DNA from: Rhizobiales bacterium UBA3584
GTDB lineage: Bacteria; Pseudomonadota; Alphaproteobacteria; Rhizobiales; Devosiaceae
Assembly (NCBI GenBank): GCA_002375765.1
Contig: DFMV01000046.1
Coordinates: forward strand, 750 to 46,783
DNA: 46,034 bases
Direction of reading: 5' to 3'
This document shows positions 43,035 to 46,034 of this stretch, one piece after another. Position numbers and translations under genes: made by a program. Under the pieces are notes generated by a model. It saw only the letters and a list, made by a program, of their open reading frames with translations. It had not been told where the DNA came from and did not search any database. Each line of letters starts with the position of its first letter. Position 1 is the first letter of the stretch.

Positions 43035-43756
43035 GCGCCTTCTCCCCAAAAACCATGGCCAGCCTGTTGCGCGCCGACGCACTCAATGTGTCGCGTGACC
43101 CCATGCTCATGATCGGCATCGTCATGAGCATGCTGCCCGTTCCGTTGATCGTGGTCTTCGGTCCGCTGGCCGAAACCGCGGCATCCGAAACATTCGGGAT
43201 TACGGGCATGGCCCGATTGCTCGGCGCCCTTGCCGTCCTCATGCCCGGAGCCATGCTTGGCTGGGTCACCGGCTTCATGCTGCTTGACGACCGCGACGAG
43301 GCCGTCTTGATGGTACTCGAAACCACCCCTATTGGCCGGAACGGCATTATCGCCTACCGCCTCGTCGTAACAATCGTGCTCACTGTGATCGTTTCAGTCA
43401 GCATCGGATTTTTCGTGTTGCCCGCCCTGCTTTGGACAACGCCGTTTCTGATGGCGATCATAGCTGCGGGTCATGCCGTTCTCTCGGCCCTTTTCCTTCT
43501 CGCCTTTGCCGCCAACAAGGTCGAGGGCCTCGCCCTGACCAAGCTCATCAATCTGGCTCTGCTCGCGCCCCTGGCCGCGCTGTTTGCCCCGCCCTGGCGC
43601 TACTTGGCCGCCATTGTGCCCGCCTTCTGGATCGGCGAAATGACCGGAATTTCGCCTACTGCCCTCTCCCCGCTTCCTGCAACGGTCATTTCCCTTGCCA
43701 CCACCGTCCTGTTTGTCATGTTCCTGCTGCGGTGTTTGGACCGCCGCGCCGACTGA
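43031..43756 (+). CDS. ABC-2 type exporter, permease 2
   Basis: This 241-residue membrane protein has about six hydrophobic helices, a cytoplasmic N-terminus (LLRADALNVSRDPMLM) and the segment MLGWVTGFMLLDDRDEAVLMVLETTP. This segment matches the EKGE/DDRDE-type loop of permease 1 in the same position, so the two permeases are paralogues forming a heterodimer. It ends the four-gene operon; 160 bp without a gene follow before the DUF599 gene. Confidence 0.82.
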   Translation: MSAFSPKTMASLLRADALNVSRDPMLMIGIVMSMLPVPLIVVFGPLAETAASETFGITGMARLLGALAVLMPGAMLGWVTGFMLLDDRDEAVLMVLETTPIGRNGIIAYRLVVTIVLTVIVSVSIGFFVLPALLWTTPFLMAIIAAGHAVLSALFLLAFAANKVEGLALTKLINLALLAPLAALFAPPWRYLAAIVPAFWIGEMTGISPTALSPLPATVISLATTVLFVMFLLRCLDRRAD

Positions 43757-43917
43757 TGCAATTCATCAGGCATCAGAACGTCCCCGGAGAAAGCCGGAGC
43801 CCATACACCTTTCCACCCGCACGGCTCAAATCCTGATTCCCCTTGCGATGATTTGCTGTCGCCACGACGCAACGCAGCGGTTATCGTCTGACCAAAAGGC
43901 ATGGGAGTGATGATTTG

Positions 43918-44592
43918 GTGCAGATAAACGGCTTTGCGCTTTTCGCGTCCATGCTTCCGCTTTTGGCGCTCTATTCCTACGGCCTAGCGTCCAGATTGCT
44001 GGACCGCAGCCGCCCTTCGCTGTCGGCATTGATGAACGAGCAGCGGTTCAACTGGGTCACCCAGGCATCGCGCCGCGATACACCGCTCGATGCAATCCTG
44101 TCGGGCAATATTATGAGCTCGGTCTCGTTTTTTGCGTCGACTACCGCGCTGTTGATCCTCGCGCTCTTTACAGTCATCGGGCAGTTGCAGGAATTCTTGC
44201 CCGCGCTATCATCCATCACCTTCGGTCCCGCCTATTCCGAGGTCGATCTGCAGCTCCACAATGTCGTCTTGCTGTTCTTGTTCGTTTACGCGTTTCTTGC
44301 GTTCACCCTGTCACTGCGCCAGTTCAACCACTTCTGCATCCTTATCGGCGCGCTCGATCACGCCAAGCCCGCTCCGCCCGAAGAAATAAGAACCATAGCG
44401 CGGATCAACGCCATGGCTGCCCAGCGCTTCAATTCGGGCATCCGGTCCTATTACTTCGCCATTCCCATGGTGGCGTGGTTCGTTTCAAGCTGGCTGGCCA
44501 TTATTGTCACCATCGGAACGATCGGCCTCTTGCTCCATCGCGAATATTTTTCCAACGCCCGTTGGCTCGTCGCCCGCATCACGCCGCACTGA
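43918..44592 (+). CDS. DUF599 membrane protein
   Basis: This is about 224 residues of the DUF599 family with four hydrophobic helices. Family marks are RFNWVTQASRRDTPLDAILSGN, SVSFFASTTALLILALFTVIGQ, FTLSLRQFNHFCILIGAL, and NAMAAQRFNSGIRSYYFAIP. The function is unknown. GGGAG lies 10 nt before GTG 43918 and 7 nt before an in-frame TTG at 43915, so the start is uncertain by one codon. It appears to be transcribed separately from the exporter operon. Confidence 0.8.
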   Translation: MQINGFALFASMLPLLALYSYGLASRLLDRSRPSLSALMNEQRFNWVTQASRRDTPLDAILSGNIMSSVSFFASTTALLILALFTVIGQLQEFLPALSSITFGPAYSEVDLQLHNVVLLFLFVYAFLAFTLSLRQFNHFCILIGALDHAKPAPPEEIRTIARINAMAAQRFNSGIRSYYFAIPMVAWFVSSWLAIIVTIGTIGLLLHREYFSNARWLVARITPH

Positions 44593-44632
44593 AAACCGCA
44601 ACGGCCGAACCGACGACAAAAGGAAACGCCCT

Positions 44633-45139
44633 ATGAAACCGCTGGCCATTGCCGCCATCTTGTTGATCGCCCTGCCCGCCACCGCGCAGGATGCGACGAC
44701 TTTCACCACCGCCGACGCCGATCTGATGACCGGCTGCATTGCCGAACTTTCCGATCCCAAACGCGCCGCCGAGAACCCGCAGGAGGTCCGCAGGCAGACC
44801 CAATGCGTTGGTGCCGCTTCCAATGTGTGCATGGACACTGAGGAGGATGGCTATACAACAATTGGCATGGTCGAGTGCATGGCGCGAGAAACCGCCTGGT
44901 GGGACAGCCAACTCAACGCCAATTACACAAGGCTCCAGCAAACCCTCGAAACCGATCTGTTCTCCACGCTTCAACAAGCCCAGAGGACCTGGATTACCTA
45001 TCGCGATCAAAGCTGCGGTTTCGAGTATGGCATGTGGGGCAACGGCTCCATGCGCTCCATTGCTCACGCAAGCTGCATGCTCGATGAAACCGCCCGGCGC
45101 GCCGAAACGCTTTCAAATTACCTCAACCCCGAGGGATAA
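44633..45139 (+). CDS. LprI/DUF1311-like secreted protein
   Basis: This 168-residue protein has a signal peptide (1-18, PLAIAAILLIALPATAQ). The mature domain is of the lysozyme-inhibitor LprI (DUF1311) type: VGAASNVCMDTEEDG, GMVECMARETAWWDSQLN, NYTRLQQTLETDLFSTLQQAQ, RTWITYRDQSCGFEYG, and SCMLDETARRAETL. The cysteine pattern (several disulfides) is typical. Periplasmic members may inhibit lysozyme, but here that is only a family inference. The ATG at 44633 has AGGA upstream. Confidence 0.8.
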   Translation: MKPLAIAAILLIALPATAQDATTFTTADADLMTGCIAELSDPKRAAENPQEVRRQTQCVGAASNVCMDTEEDGYTTIGMVECMARETAWWDSQLNANYTRLQQTLETDLFSTLQQAQRTWITYRDQSCGFEYGMWGNGSMRSIAHASCMLDETARRAETLSNYLNPEG

Positions 45140-45183
45140 AGCATAAATGTCCGCCAAGTTGTGTGGACAGTTAGGAGATCACT

Positions 45184-45405
45184 ATGAACAACGACGCCGA
45201 CCACCCCTGGTTTCGCCCCATGTGGCGCCGCGTCCTGGTGGTTGTCATTCCTGCGATTATCGCCGCCGTTGACATCTATCACGGCAATTTCGGCTGGGCG
45301 CTGATCTTTGGCGGGTTGGCCGCTTATGCTGTCTATATTTTCTTTATCGCCTGGAACAAGAGCAAGCCTGAAGCACCAAAGGCGCCGGACGACACAGGGG
45401 AGTGA
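45184..45405 (+). CDS. Small two-helix membrane protein
   Basis: This 73-residue protein has a basic N-terminus (PWFRPMWRRVL), two adjacent membrane segments (VLVVVIPAIIAAVDIYHGNF and GWALIFGGLAAYAVYIFFIAW), and a charged tail (NKSKPEAPKAPDD). A good ribosome site (AGGAG) lies 6 nt before the ATG. I do not recognise a family; the ribosome site and coherent topology support a real gene. Confidence 0.65.
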   Translation: MNNDADHPWFRPMWRRVLVVVIPAIIAAVDIYHGNFGWALIFGGLAAYAVYIFFIAWNKSKPEAPKAPDDTGE

Positions 45406-45439
45406 ACACCGTTCTGCACGCCTGCGACGAAAGCTGACG

Positions 45440-45467
45440 TTGACAATCACCTTTGGGATCGTATGTA
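45440..45467 (+). promoter_or_regulatory. Sigma-70-type promoter for bfd-bfr
   Basis: TTGACA (45440-45445) is followed after 16 bp by TATGTA (45462-45467), 40 bp upstream of the bfd ATG. The -35 is consensus. No Fur or Irr box was recognised near it. Confidence 0.6.
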
Positions 45468-45506
45468 TAGGGCAAACCTGAGTGTAGCCCTCACATTGCG
45501 TTAGCC

Positions 45507-45821
45507 ATGCTTGTTTGCCAGTGCAACCTGATATCGACAACTGACATCGAGGACATCGTCGTCGACATTCTCGACGAGGATCCTTGGCAGCTTGTCGTGC
45601 CTGCCCACATCTATCGCGAGTTGGGCAAGCGCGGACAATGTTGCGGTTGCGTGCCAAACATTGTGGACATTATCGGCAAGGTCACCGAAACTTATCACCT
45701 CAAACTGGCCGGGAACGCCGCCAATCTGGTAGACGTTAGGTCCAGAATGAAAACCCTGCGCAAGTCCACGCGCCAAGGAGGTGAAAGTGAAAGGCGACGC
45801 AAAGATCATCGAGCGGCTTAA
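45507..45821 (+). CDS. bfd: Bacterioferritin-associated ferredoxin-like [2Fe-2S] protein
   Basis: This 104-residue BFD-type ferredoxin has the four cluster cysteines arranged C-x-C in LVCQCNLIS and C-x-x-C in [12 protein letters not shown], with the helical fold between. It transfers electrons to bacterioferritin to release stored iron. It overlaps the start of bfr by 35 bp in another frame, so the last 11 or so residues (RRRKDHRAA) are dictated by the bfr start and may be dispensable. It is preceded by a consensus-like promoter. Confidence 0.88.
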   Translation: MLVCQCNLISTTDIEDIVVDILDEDPWQLVVPAHIYRELGKRGQCCGCVPNIVDIIGKVTETYHLKLAGNAANLVDVRSRMKTLRKSTRQGGESERRRKDHRAA

Positions 45822-46034
45822 CGAAGCGCTCTTTCTCGAACTGGGGGCCATAAACCAGTATTGGGTTCACTATCGCCTGCTCGACGATTGGGGCTTCAAA
45901 CGCCTCGCGGAAAAGGAGCGGGCCGAATCCATCGAAGAGATGCATCACGCCGACAAGCTCATCGATCGCATCATCTTCCTTGAGGGCCATCCCAATCTTC
46001 AGCGCGTCGCACCCTTGCGCATCGGCCAGAACAT
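45787..46034 (+). CDS. bfr: Bacterioferritin, N-terminal part (cut by window edge)
   Basis: This is the first 82 residues of bacterioferritin: after the GTG start it reads [20 protein letters not shown], then [16 protein letters not shown], and [20 protein letters not shown]. The ferroxidase-site residues Glu ([10 protein letters not shown]), Glu (ESIEE) and His (MHHADK) are visible. Bfr stores iron in a 24-mer shell. The start is GTG at 45787 with AAGGAGG (45775-45781) 5 nt upstream; an in-frame GTG at 45781 overlaps that ribosome site and is less likely. The gene overlaps bfd by 35 bp and continues past the window. Confidence 0.92.
   Translation, partial: MKGDAKIIERLNEALFLELGAINQYWVHYRLLDDWGFKRLAEKERAESIEEMHHADKLIDRIIFLEGHPNLQRVAPLRIGQN

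Overview
The window looks like a chromosomal segment from a GC-rich alphaproteobacterium. The gene set points to Hyphomicrobiales, with a Devosia/Pelagibacterium-like relative as the best guess: a ModE-type regulator reduced to its DNA-binding domain, a BFD-Bfr pair, a DUF1007-NicO fusion, TctCBA with TctDE, and an initiator tRNA with the C1xA72 mismatch. The taxonomic call rests on protein resemblance only. Genes are packed tightly. ATGA/GTGA stop-start overlaps are common inside operons, and several convergent gene pairs overlap at their 3' ends.

Layout, left to right. (1) 1-7.9 kb: the end of galU, then a minus-strand run with an outer-membrane barrel protein, nfeD/qmcA-like membrane-quality genes, ferrochelatase, and a linked unit of creatininase-family amidohydrolase, LysR regulator and DUF1007-NicO nickel/cobalt exporter. 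(2) 8-13.7 kb: a small winged-helix protein, nadA-nadB (quinolinate synthesis), and, diverging from nadA, eda (KDPG aldolase), a ModE-like regulator and modAB. A perfect ModE-box-like palindrome precedes modA, but no modC is present. (3) 13.7-24.3 kb: housekeeping and accessory genes (MFS exporter, secreted protein, PfkB sugar kinase, GNAT proteins, slyX, a thermonuclease-like protein, gabD with a divergent GntR regulator and a VOC dioxygenase, RidA, a GGDEF diguanylate cyclase). (4) 24.4-27.4 kb: an Mhq-like quinone/aromatic detoxification group of esterase, ring-cleaving dioxygenase, regulator with C-terminal cysteines, and divergent flavin reductase. A perfect palindrome lies in front of the dioxygenase.

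(5) 27.4-32.0 kb: a NhaP2/CvrA-type antiporter, then a complete polar amino-acid ABC importer (binding protein, permease, ATPase). (6) 32.0-39.5 kb: the most unusual part. About 860 bp of decayed DNA holds recognisable fragments of a BASS-family transporter and a frameshifted TctA-like permease, plus a third unidentified fragment. It is followed by an intact tctCBA carboxylate transporter and, diverging from it, a TctD-TctE two-component system whose third cistron is a stand-alone periplasmic binding protein. The response regulator appears to start at a CTG codon, and a Pho-box-like direct repeat lies immediately before it. The block ends at a terminator and the initiator tRNA. (7) 39.5-46.0 kb: aldo/keto reductase, a TetR-ABC-2 drug-efflux operon, a DUF599 membrane protein, a LprI-like secreted protein, a small membrane protein, and the iron-storage pair bfd-bfr, with bfr cut by the window edge.

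The best candidate for an under-described system is the TctDE-binding-protein module next to tctCBA, where a soluble periplasmic receptor may feed a kinase controlling a divergent transporter. The quinone cluster with its cysteine-bearing regulator comes second. I saw no CRISPR array, rRNA, intact insertion sequence or phage gene.
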